From NCBI GenBank assembly GCA_023511625.1, contig JAIMBD010000001.1, forward strand, positions 264,716 through 328,715: a stretch of DNA of 64,000 nt. Reading direction: 5' to 3'. Source of the DNA: Bacillota bacterium. Its GTDB lineage: Bacteria > Bacillota > Sulfobacillia > Sulfobacillales > Sulfobacillaceae. Below, one piece after another: positions 23,887-32,163 of this stretch. The notes under the pieces are model-generated. The model did no database searches, had not been told where the DNA came from, and was given only the letters and a program-made list of their open reading frames with translations. Positions within the stretch are counted from its first letter, which is position 1. Every line of letters starts with the position of its first letter. The position numbers and the translations under genes are program-made.

Positions 23887-24485
23887 GGGATCCGGTCTGG
23901 AAGCGGGCCATGGACCTCGGGCTCGCAGTGCCCTTGGCCATCCTGGCGCTGCCGCTTGGGGTGGTGGTGGCGCTGGCCATCGTGCTCGACTCGCCGGGGC
24001 CCGTCTTCTTTCGGCAGTGGCGCATCGGGCAGGGCGGTCGGCCCTTTCGGATGTGGAAGTTCCGCACCATGCGGGTGGGGGCCGAACGGGAGTGGGTGCC
24101 TCCGGCCGACACCGCGGCCCTGGCCACGTACCGCTTTCAGTCCGAGGACGACCCTCGTATCACGCGCGTGGGCCGGCTCTTGCGCCGGACCTCGCTCGAC
24201 GAGTTGCCGCAACTCGGGCACGTGATCTGCGGCACCATGTCCTTGGTGGGGCCACGCCCGGAGGTGCCCGAGGTGGTGGCCCTGTATCCCCCCGAGGCCC
24301 ATCGGCGCCACGCCGTCAAACCCGGGATCACCGGCTGGGCGCAGGTGGCCGGTCGCGGCGAGTTGACTACAGCCGAGAGCCTGCGCTGGGATCTGGCCTA
24401 CTGCGACGCCCGCTCGCTGGGCCTGGACCTTTGGATCCTTTGGCAGACGGTAAAGGCGGTGCTTGGCGGTCGCGGCGCTCGCTGA
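23883..24485 (+). CDS. Monotopic phosphoglycosyl transferase (PglC/WcaJ type)
   Basis: A 200-residue minimal bacterial sugar transferase that moves a phospho-sugar from UDP to undecaprenyl phosphate, starting a glycan. The N-terminal re-entrant hydrophobic helix follows 'DPVWKRAMDLGLAVPLAILALPLGVVVALAIVLDSPGPVFFRQWRIG'. The signatures 'FRMWKFRTMR', the catalytic Asp-Glu pair 'RRTSLDELPQL', 'GTMSLVGPRPEVPEVV' and 'VKPGITGWAQVAGRGEL' are all present. The small size, without the four extra helices of WcaJ or WbaP, matches PglC. GTG at 23883 overlaps the previous stop. It closes the polysaccharide operon; no glycosyltransferases, flippase or polymerase are in the window. Confidence 0.92.
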   Translation: MRDPVWKRAMDLGLAVPLAILALPLGVVVALAIVLDSPGPVFFRQWRIGQGGRPFRMWKFRTMRVGAEREWVPPADTAALATYRFQSEDDPRITRVGRLLRRTSLDELPQLGHVICGTMSLVGPRPEVPEVVALYPPEAHRRHAVKPGITGWAQVAGRGELTTAESLRWDLAYCDARSLGLDLWILWQTVKAVLGGRGAR

Positions 24486-24621
24486 CACAAAATTCATTCC
24501 CCCAGCACTTTACAGAAGGACTTTTCGCCATCGCCGGAGAATTTTTTAGGTGGGCGGTGTTTTAAGCCCCCGGAAGGGCCGTTTCGGTGGGCGACCTCCC
24601 AACGCGTTCATTGCACGTTTT

Positions 24622-24670
24622 ATCCAAAAACCCGGAGGACAAGCCCGCCGCAAGGCGGGGGATTTTGGAT
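24622..24670 (+). promoter_or_regulatory. Possible structured leader upstream of the molybdenum hydroxylase genes
   Basis: ATCCAAAA (24622-24629) pairs with TTTTGGAT (24663-24670), and inside it CCCGCC (24644-24649) pairs with GGCGGG (24654-24659) over a GNRA-type GCAA loop. The internal loop is asymmetric, 14 nt against 3 nt. The start codon is 16 nt beyond the outer stem. It could be a small cis-regulatory RNA, or a terminator of the polysaccharide operon, since TTTT follows the inner stem. The rest of the 200-bp gap holds nothing else clear. Confidence 0.45.
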
Positions 24671-24685
24671 GAGGGGCGGTGAGGA

Positions 24686-25567
24686 ATGAAACCGGCTCCA
24701 TTTCGGTATGCGGCGCCCCGCACGCTCGACGAGGCCTTGGCGGTGCTCAGTCAGCACGGGGCAGAGGCCAAGGTGCTGGCCGGCGGACAAAGTTTGGTGC
24801 CGCTGTTGAACCTGCGCCTGGCCCGGCCAGAGTTGGTGGTCGACATCAACCGCGTGGCAGGACTCGACGCCGTCCGCCACGAGGACGGGTGGGTGGAGAT
24901 CGGGGCCTTGGTGCGACAGTGGGACGCCGAGCGCGACCCCTTGGTGCGAAGTCAGGTGCCGCTTTTGGCTCAGGCCTTGGGCTACGTGGCCCATCCGCAG
25001 ATCCGGGCCCGAGGCACGCTGTGCGGCAGTGTGGCCCACGCCGACCCGGCGGCGGAGATCCCGCTGGTCTTGACCACTTTGGGCGGCGAGGTGGTGGCGG
25101 CCCGGGCCGGGGGCAGCCGGACGCTGCCTGCAGAGGCCTTTTTCCTGGACCTTTTCACGACGGCGCTGGCATCCGATGAGTTGGTGACGGCCATTCGCCT
25201 GCCGGCCGGCGGTTTTCAGGGAACGGCGTTTTGCGAGTTCAGCCCCCGCGAGGGCGATTTTGCCCTGGTGGCCGTGGCGGTGGCGCTACGCTGGGATGCG
25301 GGCGGACGGATCCAAGAGGCGCGGGTGGGCGTATCCGGGGTCGGTCCCACGGCTCGGCGCGTAGTGGAGGCCGAGGCGGCCTTGGCGGGGGAGGAAAAGA
25401 GCCGCAGCGCGGCCCAGCGCGCAGGCGAGGCCGTGGCGGCCGCCGTGCACGCGAGCGGCGACGTGCACGCCTCGGCCGAGTACCGACGGCACTTGGCGCG
25501 GGTCTTGACCGAGCGGGCAGTGGTGCAGGCGATGGCAATCGGAGGGGAAGGGGTAGACGCCCAATGA
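24686..25567 (+). CDS. Molybdenum hydroxylase FAD subunit (CoxM/XdhB family)
   Basis: A 293-residue medium subunit that relays electrons from the 2Fe-2S subunit to quinone or NAD through FAD. The FAD-binding motifs are 'LAGGQSLVPLLNLRLARPELVVDINRV' (residues about 32-58) and 'PQIRARGTLCGSVAHADPAAEIPLVLTTLGG' (about 106-136), where the family usually has T-I-G-G; Leu-Cys-Gly here is a mild change. The C-terminal CO-dehydrogenase flavoprotein domain holds 'EFSPREGDFALVAVAVALRWD' and 'ARVGVSGVGPTARRV'. ATG at 24686 behind AGGGGCGGTGAGG. Its stop overlaps the next gene (ATGA). The gene order M-S-L is that of cox operons. Confidence 0.92.
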   Translation: MKPAPFRYAAPRTLDEALAVLSQHGAEAKVLAGGQSLVPLLNLRLARPELVVDINRVAGLDAVRHEDGWVEIGALVRQWDAERDPLVRSQVPLLAQALGYVAHPQIRARGTLCGSVAHADPAAEIPLVLTTLGGEVVAARAGGSRTLPAEAFFLDLFTTALASDELVTAIRLPAGGFQGTAFCEFSPREGDFALVAVAVALRWDAGGRIQEARVGVSGVGPTARRVVEAEAALAGEEKSRSAAQRAGEAVAAAVHASGDVHASAEYRRHLARVLTERAVVQAMAIGGEGVDAQ

Positions 25568-26064
25568 ACGGCGAAGCAGAGCGGACGGTGGCCTTCACCG
25601 TCAACGGCAGCCCCTGGCGGGGCACTGTGGAGGTGCGGCAGTCCCTGGCCGACGTCTTGCGCGAGGCGGTGGGGCTCACCGGCACCCACCTCGGCTGCGA
25701 GCACGGGGTGTGCGGGGCGTGTACGGTGTTGGTGGACGGGCGGCCGGTGCGCTCCTGCCTGATGTTGGCGGTTCAGGCCGACGGCGCCCAGATTCTGACG
25801 GTGGAAGGACTGGCCCCGGGGCCCGACCAGTTGCACCCCCTACAGGAGGCGTTTTGGAACCATCATGCCCTGCAGTGCGGGTTTTGCACGCCGGGCATGT
25901 TGATGACCGCCTGGGCGCTGTTGCAGGAACACCCCCAGCCGACGCGCGCCGAGATCCAGACGTGGCTTTCGGGCAACATCTGCCGGTGCACGGGGTACCA
26001 GAACATCGTCGAGGCGGTGGAGGAGGCGGCCGTGCGGATGGCTGGGGAAGGAGGGAGAGCGTGA
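25564..26064 (+). CDS. Molybdenum hydroxylase 2Fe-2S subunit (CoxS/XdhC family)
   Basis: 166 residues with two 2Fe-2S domains. The N-terminal plant-type ferredoxin domain has 'CEHGVCGACTVLVDGRPVRSC' (the C-x4-C-x2-C-x(n)-C set); the C-terminal four-helix domain has 'QCGFCTPGMLM' and 'GNICRCTGYQNIVEAV'. It carries electrons from the molybdenum site to FAD. ATG at 25564 overlaps the FAD-subunit stop, and its own stop overlaps the large subunit (GTGA). Confidence 0.95.
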   Translation: MNGEAERTVAFTVNGSPWRGTVEVRQSLADVLREAVGLTGTHLGCEHGVCGACTVLVDGRPVRSCLMLAVQADGAQILTVEGLAPGPDQLHPLQEAFWNHHALQCGFCTPGMLMTAWALLQEHPQPTRAEIQTWLSGNICRCTGYQNIVEAVEEAAVRMAGEGGRA

Positions 26065-28394
26065 GCGTGCTCAGTGCTCCGCGGTTTGTCGGGCAGCGCA
26101 TTCGGCGCGTGGAAGACCCGCGCTTTCTCACGGGACGCGGTCGGTACGTGGCCGACCACGAACCGGTGGGCACGCTGCACGTGGCCTTTTTGCGCAGCCC
26201 CCACGCCCACGCCCGCATCACCCGCCTCGATCCCGGCCCTGCCGAACGCGCGGCGGGCGTGGTGGCGGTTCTGACCGGACAAGAGCTGGAGGCGGCGCAG
26301 ATCCGCTACGCCGGCTTTGCCGGGCAGCCGATTGCGCCCTTGGCCGTGGACGAGGTGCTGTACGTGGGGCACCCCATCGCGGCCGTGGTGGCGCACTCCC
26401 GGCGACAGGCCGAGGACGCCGTCGAGCTCATCGCGGTGGACTACGAGCCCTTGCCGGCCGTGGTAGACCCCTTGGCGGCGCTGGCCGAGGGCGCGCCTTT
26501 GGCCAATAGCCGGGCGGCGTCCAACGTCTGCTTCCACCTCGAGCACCAACCGGCGGAGATCGACCAGCTGTTTCAAGAGGCCGACCTCATCGTCCGCGAG
26601 ACCTTCCGCACCCACCGGCAGACGGCAGTGCCGATGGAGCCGCGCGGCATTTTGGCCACCTGGGAGCCGGTGGCAGGGATGCTCACCGTCATTGGGTCGA
26701 GCCAGTGGGCGCACGGCCTGCGCGACGGGTTGGCGGCTGCCCTGCACCTCTCGCAGTCCAAGGTGCGGGTGGTGGTGCCGGATGTGGGGGGCGGGTTCGG
26801 CGTCAAATACGGCATCTACCCCGAGGACGTGGCCGTGGCGTATCTGGCCACGCGTCTTGGCCGGGCCGTGAAGTGGGTCAGCGACCGCATCGAGGCCATG
26901 ATCTCTGACTTTCACGCCCGCGACGGCATCCACATGGCCGAGGCCGCCTTTCGCAAGGACGGGACCTATCTCGCCATCCGCGACCGCATGGTCTCTCCGG
27001 CCGGCGCCTTTATGTTGGACGGATCGGCGGCGGTGTTGGAGACGGTCATCGGGTCGTTGGTGCTGCCGGGCCCCTACAAGGTGCAGGCGGTAGGGTTCAC
27101 CATCGACGGGGTGCTGACCAACACCACGCCGCTCGGCACCTACCGGGGGGTGTGGGGACCGGCCGCTACCTGGGTGCAGGAGGGCCTTTTGGAGCGCGCG
27201 GCCGAAAAGCTCGGGCTTGACCGGGTCCAGATGCGGCTACAGAACATGGTGCGCAAGGAGGACTTCCCGTATCACTCGCCGACCGGCGTGGTCTACGACC
27301 CCGGCTCCTACCAGGAGTCGCTGAAACTTGCGGCGGAGCGCATCGGCTATGCCGACTTCGCGCGCGAGAAGGCGGAGGCCGCGCGCCAGGGGCGCCTCAT
27401 TGGCCTCGGCATCGCCGCCTTCATCGAGCCCACCTCGCTCGGGGCGTGGCAACCCGAACCGCCCACGGTGCCCTACGAGTCGGCCGTGGTGCGCATGGAG
27501 CCGAGCGGGGAAGTGCTGGTCCAGGTGAGCGTCAACTCTCACGGCCAGGGGCACGAGACCACCATCGCGCAGCTGGTGGCGGATGTCCTCGGCGTGGACT
27601 TCTCCGCGGTGGCCGTGCGCTTCGGCGACACCGCTGCGGCGCCGTTCGGCGGGGGCACCTTCGGCAGCCGCAGCATCACGGTGGGCGGCGGGGCGGCCCT
27701 GGAGGCGGCCACCAAGTTGCGCGAAAAGGTGTTGGCCATCGCCAGCCACCTGTTGGAGGCGGCTGTGGAGGACCTGGAGATCGGGGACGGGGCCGTGGCG
27801 GTCAAAGGGGTGCCGGCGCGGCGCGTAACCTTGGGGGAGATCGGGCGGGTGGCCTACTGGATCCCCGGCAAGATGCCGCCGGGCATGGAGATGGGACTTG
27901 AGGCTTCGAGCCGCTACGTGCCGCCTCCCATGACCTTCTCCAACGGCTGCCATGCCGTGGTGGTGGAGGTGGATCCCGACACCGGCCGCGTCAAGGTCTT
28001 GCGGTACGTGGTGGTGGAAGACTGCGGGACCATGGTCAACCCCAACATCGTGGAGGGGCAGATCGTGGGCGGAGTGGCCCAAGGCGTGGGCGCGGTCTTC
28101 CTCGAAGAGATGGGGTACAGTGACGACGGACAGCCCTGGGCCACCACCTTGATGGACTACCATCTGCCACTGGCCTCGGACGTGCCGACCGTCGAGTGCC
28201 TGCACCTCGAGACGCCGAGCAGCACGCCGGGCGGTATGAAGGGGATGGGCGAGTCGGCCATGGTGGCGGCGCCCGCCGCGTTGATCGGGGCCGTAGAGGA
28301 TGCCTTGAGCCCCTATGGGGTGCGTTTCCAACGGCTGCCGCTGACGCCGGAGCGGGTCTGGCAGGCCATCCAAGCGGCGTCGCAACCGAAGTAG
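26061..28394 (+). CDS. Molybdenum hydroxylase large subunit, xanthine dehydrogenase family, not canonical CO dehydrogenase
   Basis: A 777-residue catalytic subunit binding the molybdopterin cytosine dinucleotide cofactor. Expected features are 'RVEDPRFLTGRGRYVAD' at the N-terminus, 'VVVPDVGGGFGVKYGIYPEDVAVAYLA', 'HGQGHETTIAQLVADVLGV' and 'GGGTFGSRSITVGGGAAL'. The catalytic base Glu is residue 731 in 'KGMGESAM', where 'KGxGExG' is usual. The substrate loop reads TYRGVWG (residues 360-366). True CO dehydrogenases have AYRCSFR (form I) and the form II group AYRGAGR, so CO is not the expected substrate. GTG start at 26061 overlaps the 2Fe-2S gene. No accessory genes (coxD-G) follow; a bidirectional terminator does. 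Confidence 0.93.
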   Translation: MSVLSAPRFVGQRIRRVEDPRFLTGRGRYVADHEPVGTLHVAFLRSPHAHARITRLDPGPAERAAGVVAVLTGQELEAAQIRYAGFAGQPIAPLAVDEVLYVGHPIAAVVAHSRRQAEDAVELIAVDYEPLPAVVDPLAALAEGAPLANSRAASNVCFHLEHQPAEIDQLFQEADLIVRETFRTHRQTAVPMEPRGILATWEPVAGMLTVIGSSQWAHGLRDGLAAALHLSQSKVRVVVPDVGGGFGVKYGIYPEDVAVAYLATRLGRAVKWVSDRIEAMISDFHARDGIHMAEAAFRKDGTYLAIRDRMVSPAGAFMLDGSAAVLETVIGSLVLPGPYKVQAVGFTIDGVLTNTTPLGTYRGVWGPAATWVQEGLLERAAEKLGLDRVQMRLQNMVRKEDFPYHSPTGVVYDPGSYQESLKLAAERIGYADFAREKAEAARQGRLIGLGIAAFIEPTSLGAWQPEPPTVPYESAVVRMEPSGEVLVQVSVNSHGQGHETTIAQLVADVLGVDFSAVAVRFGDTAAAPFGGGTFGSRSITVGGGAALEAATKLREKVLAIASHLLEAAVEDLEIGDGAVAVKGVPARRVTLGEIGRVAYWIPGKMPPGMEMGLEASSRYVPPPMTFSNGCHAVVVEVDPDTGRVKVLRYVVVEDCGTMVNPNIVEGQIVGGVAQGVGAVFLEEMGYSDDGQPWATTLMDYHLPLASDVPTVECLHLETPSSTPGGMKGMGESAMVAAPAALIGAVEDALSPYGVRFQRLPLTPERVWQAIQAASQPK

Positions 28395-28415
28395 GCCAGG
28401 CCGGCCGCAGGGTCA

Positions 28416-28457
28416 GGGGGCCGGGGCGCGCCCAAAGCGGGCGGGGTCCCGGCCCCC
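28416..28457. terminator. Bidirectional terminator between the large subunit gene and the CWB2 protein gene
   Basis: A perfect 10-bp stem GGGGGCCGGG (28416-28425) and CCCGGCCCCC (28448-28457), lying between two convergent genes. Confidence 0.6.
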
Positions 28458-28481
28458 CGGTTGACGTGGGCTCTGGGAGGG

Positions 28482-31400
28482 CTACGAGGCCGGGGTCACG
28501 GTGGCCGCCACGCTCGCGCCGGTCATGCCGTCAACGACCGCAAGCGCCCCGGGACCGGTGACGGTCAACGCCACCGGCCACGGGGCGGCGGCCGTGCCCA
28601 AGAGGGTTCCGGTGGGGCTGAAGGCTTCGACGCGCCCGTTTAGGGTGTCGGCCACGTAGACCGTCCCATGCGGGCCTACCGCGACTTGACTTGGGCCGTC
28701 GAACTGCCCCGGTTGGCTTCCCCCCTGCCCCCAGCGCCGAAGAAAGCGGCCAGAGGGCGAGTACGCCACCACGGCCTCCTGCCCGGCGTCGGCCACGTAC
28801 ACGGTGCCGTCCGGGGCCACAGCGATGCCGCTTGGCCCCAAAAGCTCGCCCGGGCCGGTGCCGTATCCGCCAAAGGCGGCGATGAGCCGGCCGTTGGGCA
28901 GATAGGCCAAGATGTCGTGATGGCCAAGGTTGGCCACGTAGACCCAGCCGTTCGGCCCCACGGCTGCCGCAACGGGATGGGACAGGGAGAGCGGTCCTTC
29001 TCCCGGGCTGTGGACCCAATGCCGGGCGGGACCGTCTTGGATGACCACCTGGCTTGCGGCGGGATTGACGGCCACGGCGATGGCTCCGCGCCGCACCGAC
29101 CAGGGCACTGGCGCCCCCGGCTGCCAGGCGGCATTGGAGGGGTACGGCCACTGGTCTTGCGCCGCCCATTGGGTGGGAGTGCCGGCTTGGCCGGGGGCCA
29201 CGGTTTGGGTGACGAGAAGGGGCGGGCCGCCGATGGCGGCTTGAAACGAGGTCGCATCGTAGGTGGCGGGCTTCAGCGCAAGGGTAAAGGTGCCGCCTTT
29301 GGCCCGGATGGTGGTGGTATGGCCCGTGAGGTCGGTGACGGTGGCCGTCGGGGCCAAGGCCACCAGGTGCACCACCGTGGGATGAAAGCCTTGGTCCCAG
29401 ACCACTTGGATGAGGCGGCCGGGGGCACCCCAGGTGGCGATGGCGGGCGTCGAGGGAGTGGGGTAGCCGCGCTTCCAGGTCCAGAGCTGGTTGTGGAGCC
29501 AGGTGGCCCCGGTCAGGGCCGCGACCAGAGTGTGGAAGGCGGTGGCCTCAAGGCGCGGCGTGCCCTGGGCCGTAAAGAGGCCGTAGGAGTCGCCGCCCGA
29601 ATCCTCCAGCTGATAGGCTTCGGCCCGTGTCACCCACTGGAAGCTCGTGGCCAGCATTTCGACGAGAAAGCTGGCCTGCTCGATGGGGTCGGCTCCTTTG
29701 GGGTTGGCCGCCGAGGCAGGGGCGACGTTGGTTTCGGTCAGCCACACGGGAAGCCCTTGAAGCCCTGCCGACTGGAGCAGGGCGGCGTAGGTGGCGTAGA
29801 TCATGGGGTTGTATTCGATGGTGTTGTACAGGTTGACGTCGAGGCCGTCGAGGAAGTCGTGGTGGGCCTGAGCTCCCGGCAGCGCGGCCAGAGCCTGGAG
29901 CAAGGCCGCCGTCACCTTGCCGCGGGCGTACCAGTACGGTGTGGCCGGGCCAAGCACGTGCGCGGCAGGGTTCGCGGCATGGATGGCGGCGTAGGCCACC
30001 GCGATCAGGCGCGCGAACTCGGGCACCGTGCCGCCCCAGGTGGCGTACGGCCCCTGGGGGATGCTGATCTCGTTGCCGATGATCCAGGTGTTGATGAGAC
30101 CCTCGTAGTGCTTGGCGAGATGGTAGACGAACTGTCCCCAGAGGTTTCCGGGGGCGTTCCAGGGGAGGTCGAGCCCCTTGGGGGCCGTCTCGACCCCCGG
30201 CTTGGGCGAAGCCTCGGCCCAGGTGGGCGCCCCCTCGATGACCCCCACGAGGTGCACGCCGGATGCGGCCAGGGCCCGCTCCGGCGCGTCGCCGTCGGTG
30301 GCAAAGGCGTTGAATACGCCCGGTTTGGGCTCGAGGTCGTTCCAGAAGAAAGGGATCCGGCTCCAGCCGGCTCCGAGCGCGACCGCCTCGGACGGGTTGT
30401 CTTGGGCATTGGCCACGCCGAAGCGGGGATCCGGGAGCTGGGGCACAGCCGTGGGAAGCCGCACGATGGGGGAGCGTGCGGAACCGAGGGCGTCCTGCAC
30501 CCGGCGGGTGTCGCCGGCCGGGATGGCGGCCGTCCCGCCTAAGGTGACGATGGGCAGGGTGGGGGAGAGCCGGCCGAGGTAGCGGCGAACCAGGGCGTCG
30601 GGCACCGTGCCGCCAGCTACCAGCACGATGGGGGCATGCCATCGGGCCGCCAAAGGCGCCGCCGTGACCGCGTCGCTGAAGTGGTGCGGCAGGCCGTCGG
30701 CGACGAAGAGTCCCTCGGGTTGCGGAAAGCCTTGCGCTGCCACCCGGGCGCTCGTGCCAAAACGGTCTTGTCCGGCCAGCGCCACCTGCTGCACGCCGGG
30801 CGGCATGCCCGTGAGGGTGGCGTGGCCCACGGCACCGAGGAGGTAAGCAGTGGCAGTGCCGCGGACCCACCGCGCTTCCTCGGCCGGCAGCGCAGTGGTG
30901 CCGTCGGTGGGAGGCGGGACCAAGAGGATGGGGGCTTGGGCTTCCGCCGCTGCCGGGCCACTGGAGAGCGCGTCGACCAAGCTGGCGGGAGCGTCGCTGG
31001 CCACGAAGACGGTGGGGAAGGTGGCCTGACCCGTCGCTTGGCTTAAGGCCGCGGCGACGGCGGCGGCCGTAGCCACCGGGTTCTGGCCACCGATACCGGG
31101 CGCGGCAGAGAAGCCCGCCGCCTCGATGGCCGCTGTCATCGCCGGGGTATTGTCGGCTCCGAGCGGCACCACCTGGGTCACGCCGAGTTCGCGCAATCCC
31201 GAAAGGGTGCTGGGATTGAGGGAAGACGGCGAGTCGGTCAAGAGGATGGGCACGTGCCAATCGAACGCCAAGGGGCCTGCCACCAGGGCATCGACGAGGT
31301 CCGGGGTGGCGCCCGAAACCAGAAGGGCACGATGGCTTGGGACGCCGTCGGGAAACTCGGCAGTGGCCACCGCGACGGCCGTGGCGGCCCGGGTGGGTCC

Positions 31401-31526
31401 GGCGAGGCGTGTGGGCCATGCCGGAAAGGGAGCCGATGCGGCGGGGACGGCCGGGGCCAATGGGGCGATGCCGACCAAGACGGCCGCGAAGATCCGGGCC
31501 GGCCGGGAGCGAAGGAATCCGCGCAA
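28482..31526 (-). CDS. Secreted surface protein: CWB2 repeats, glycosidase-like barrel, NHL propeller
   Basis: About 1014 residues. After a signal peptide (cleavage near PAVPAASA), residues about 40-350 hold three cell-wall-binding repeats of the CWB2 type ('DLVDALVAGPLAFDWHVPILLTD', 'ASLVDALSSGPAAAEAQAPILLV', 'HHFSDAVTAAPLAARWHAPIVLV'), which in Clostridioides anchor surface proteins to an anionic wall polymer. Residues about 360-720 look like a GH39/GH5-type TIM barrel, with Glu486 in 'IIGNEIS' (acid/base position) and Glu598 in 'VWLTETNVAP' (nucleophile position). Residues about 860-990 have NHL-type propeller blades ('GPNGWVYVANLGHHDILAYLPNGRLIA'). I prefer TTG 31526, spaced 7 nt from AGGAGG, over TTG 31532. 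The combination is unusual. Confidence 0.85.
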   Translation of the reverse strand: MRGFLRSRPARIFAAVLVGIAPLAPAVPAASAPFPAWPTRLAGPTRAATAVAVATAEFPDGVPSHRALLVSGATPDLVDALVAGPLAFDWHVPILLTDSPSSLNPSTLSGLRELGVTQVVPLGADNTPAMTAAIEAAGFSAAPGIGGQNPVATAAAVAAALSQATGQATFPTVFVASDAPASLVDALSSGPAAAEAQAPILLVPPPTDGTTALPAEEARWVRGTATAYLLGAVGHATLTGMPPGVQQVALAGQDRFGTSARVAAQGFPQPEGLFVADGLPHHFSDAVTAAPLAARWHAPIVLVAGGTVPDALVRRYLGRLSPTLPIVTLGGTAAIPAGDTRRVQDALGSARSPIVRLPTAVPQLPDPRFGVANAQDNPSEAVALGAGWSRIPFFWNDLEPKPGVFNAFATDGDAPERALAASGVHLVGVIEGAPTWAEASPKPGVETAPKGLDLPWNAPGNLWGQFVYHLAKHYEGLINTWIIGNEISIPQGPYATWGGTVPEFARLIAVAYAAIHAANPAAHVLGPATPYWYARGKVTAALLQALAALPGAQAHHDFLDGLDVNLYNTIEYNPMIYATYAALLQSAGLQGLPVWLTETNVAPASAANPKGADPIEQASFLVEMLATSFQWVTRAEAYQLEDSGGDSYGLFTAQGTPRLEATAFHTLVAALTGATWLHNQLWTWKRGYPTPSTPAIATWGAPGRLIQVVWDQGFHPTVVHLVALAPTATVTDLTGHTTTIRAKGGTFTLALKPATYDATSFQAAIGGPPLLVTQTVAPGQAGTPTQWAAQDQWPYPSNAAWQPGAPVPWSVRRGAIAVAVNPAASQVVIQDGPARHWVHSPGEGPLSLSHPVAAAVGPNGWVYVANLGHHDILAYLPNGRLIAAFGGYGTGPGELLGPSGIAVAPDGTVYVADAGQEAVVAYSPSGRFLRRWGQGGSQPGQFDGPSQVAVGPHGTVYVADTLNGRVEAFSPTGTLLGTAAAPWPVALTVTGPGALAVVDGMTGASVAATVTPAS

Positions 31527-32163
31527 CGCCAAACCTCCTCTCCTTCTTGCGGGAGCGCTTTGGGGGAGAGGAATACGCGGTGCGCCGCGGGGCCTCCTCC
31601 ATTTTGGGGGGTGAAAACGGTGGGGGAAAAGACGCCAGGGTCCCCACGCGGGAGACCCCTTTGGCCTTTTAGCGTGCGGCTATGGGCGGCGGTCGGCGGC
31701 TTAGGCATCGAGCGTAATCGGCCGGCTCGGTCTGGTCGCGGCCTTCGGCGCCCCCCGCGAGGCGCACAACGGCCACGGCACGGCCAACTTGACCATCCGC
31801 GCCCAAACGGCGGCATAGGGCCGGCAGGACTCGCGCGCCGGCGGGGAGAGGGGAGGACCCCGCTCGGGAACTTTTTTCGCCACTCGCGACGGCTCTGGGG
31901 AGGTGGCCCGGAGGTGGCTAGATTCGCCGCGGATGTTGCAGGTGAAGAGGTTGGTGGCGGCGCTGGACCGGATGGTGGCTGGCGCCAGCGCCATCGCCGC
32001 TGCCGCGAAGGCGAGGCCGGAAAACCCGGGCGGGTAGTCCTTCAAGGAAGCGCTCGGGGATGACCAGGTTTGTGACTTTGGCAGGACGCCGGCGGCGATG
32101 GCGGCAGACCCGAGGAGCGCGAGCCTTCGCAGAGTAGGCGGGGAGGGCATGAGATGGCGGAGG
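31527..32163. other. 637-bp region with at most a gene remnant
   Basis: A minus-strand frame at 32150-31701 begins with a plausible signal sequence (PTLRRLALLGSAAIAAGVLP) 13 bp after the MFS stop codon, continues with a short hydrophobic stretch, then turns Arg/Pro-rich and shadow-like. It lacks a good ribosome binding site. It may be the 5' end of a decayed exported-protein gene. The right-hand 150 bp just upstream of the CWB2 protein gene should hold its promoter, but no clear hexamers were found. Confidence 0.3.

Noticed and set aside
24686..28394. Aerobic CO dehydrogenase (coxMSL)
   Set aside because: Gene order and subunits fit, but the large subunit lacks AYRCSFR, and no coxD-G genes are nearby; kept as a molybdenum hydroxylase of unknown substrate.
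28668..30542. Long plus-strand frame opposite the CWB2 protein gene
   Set aside because: Composition (Gly/Arg-rich, no family signature) marks it as antisense of the real gene.
31701..32150. 149-residue exported protein
   Set aside because: Only the first about 55 residues look coding, there is no ribosome binding site and the rest is Arg/Pro-rich; noted only as a possible remnant.
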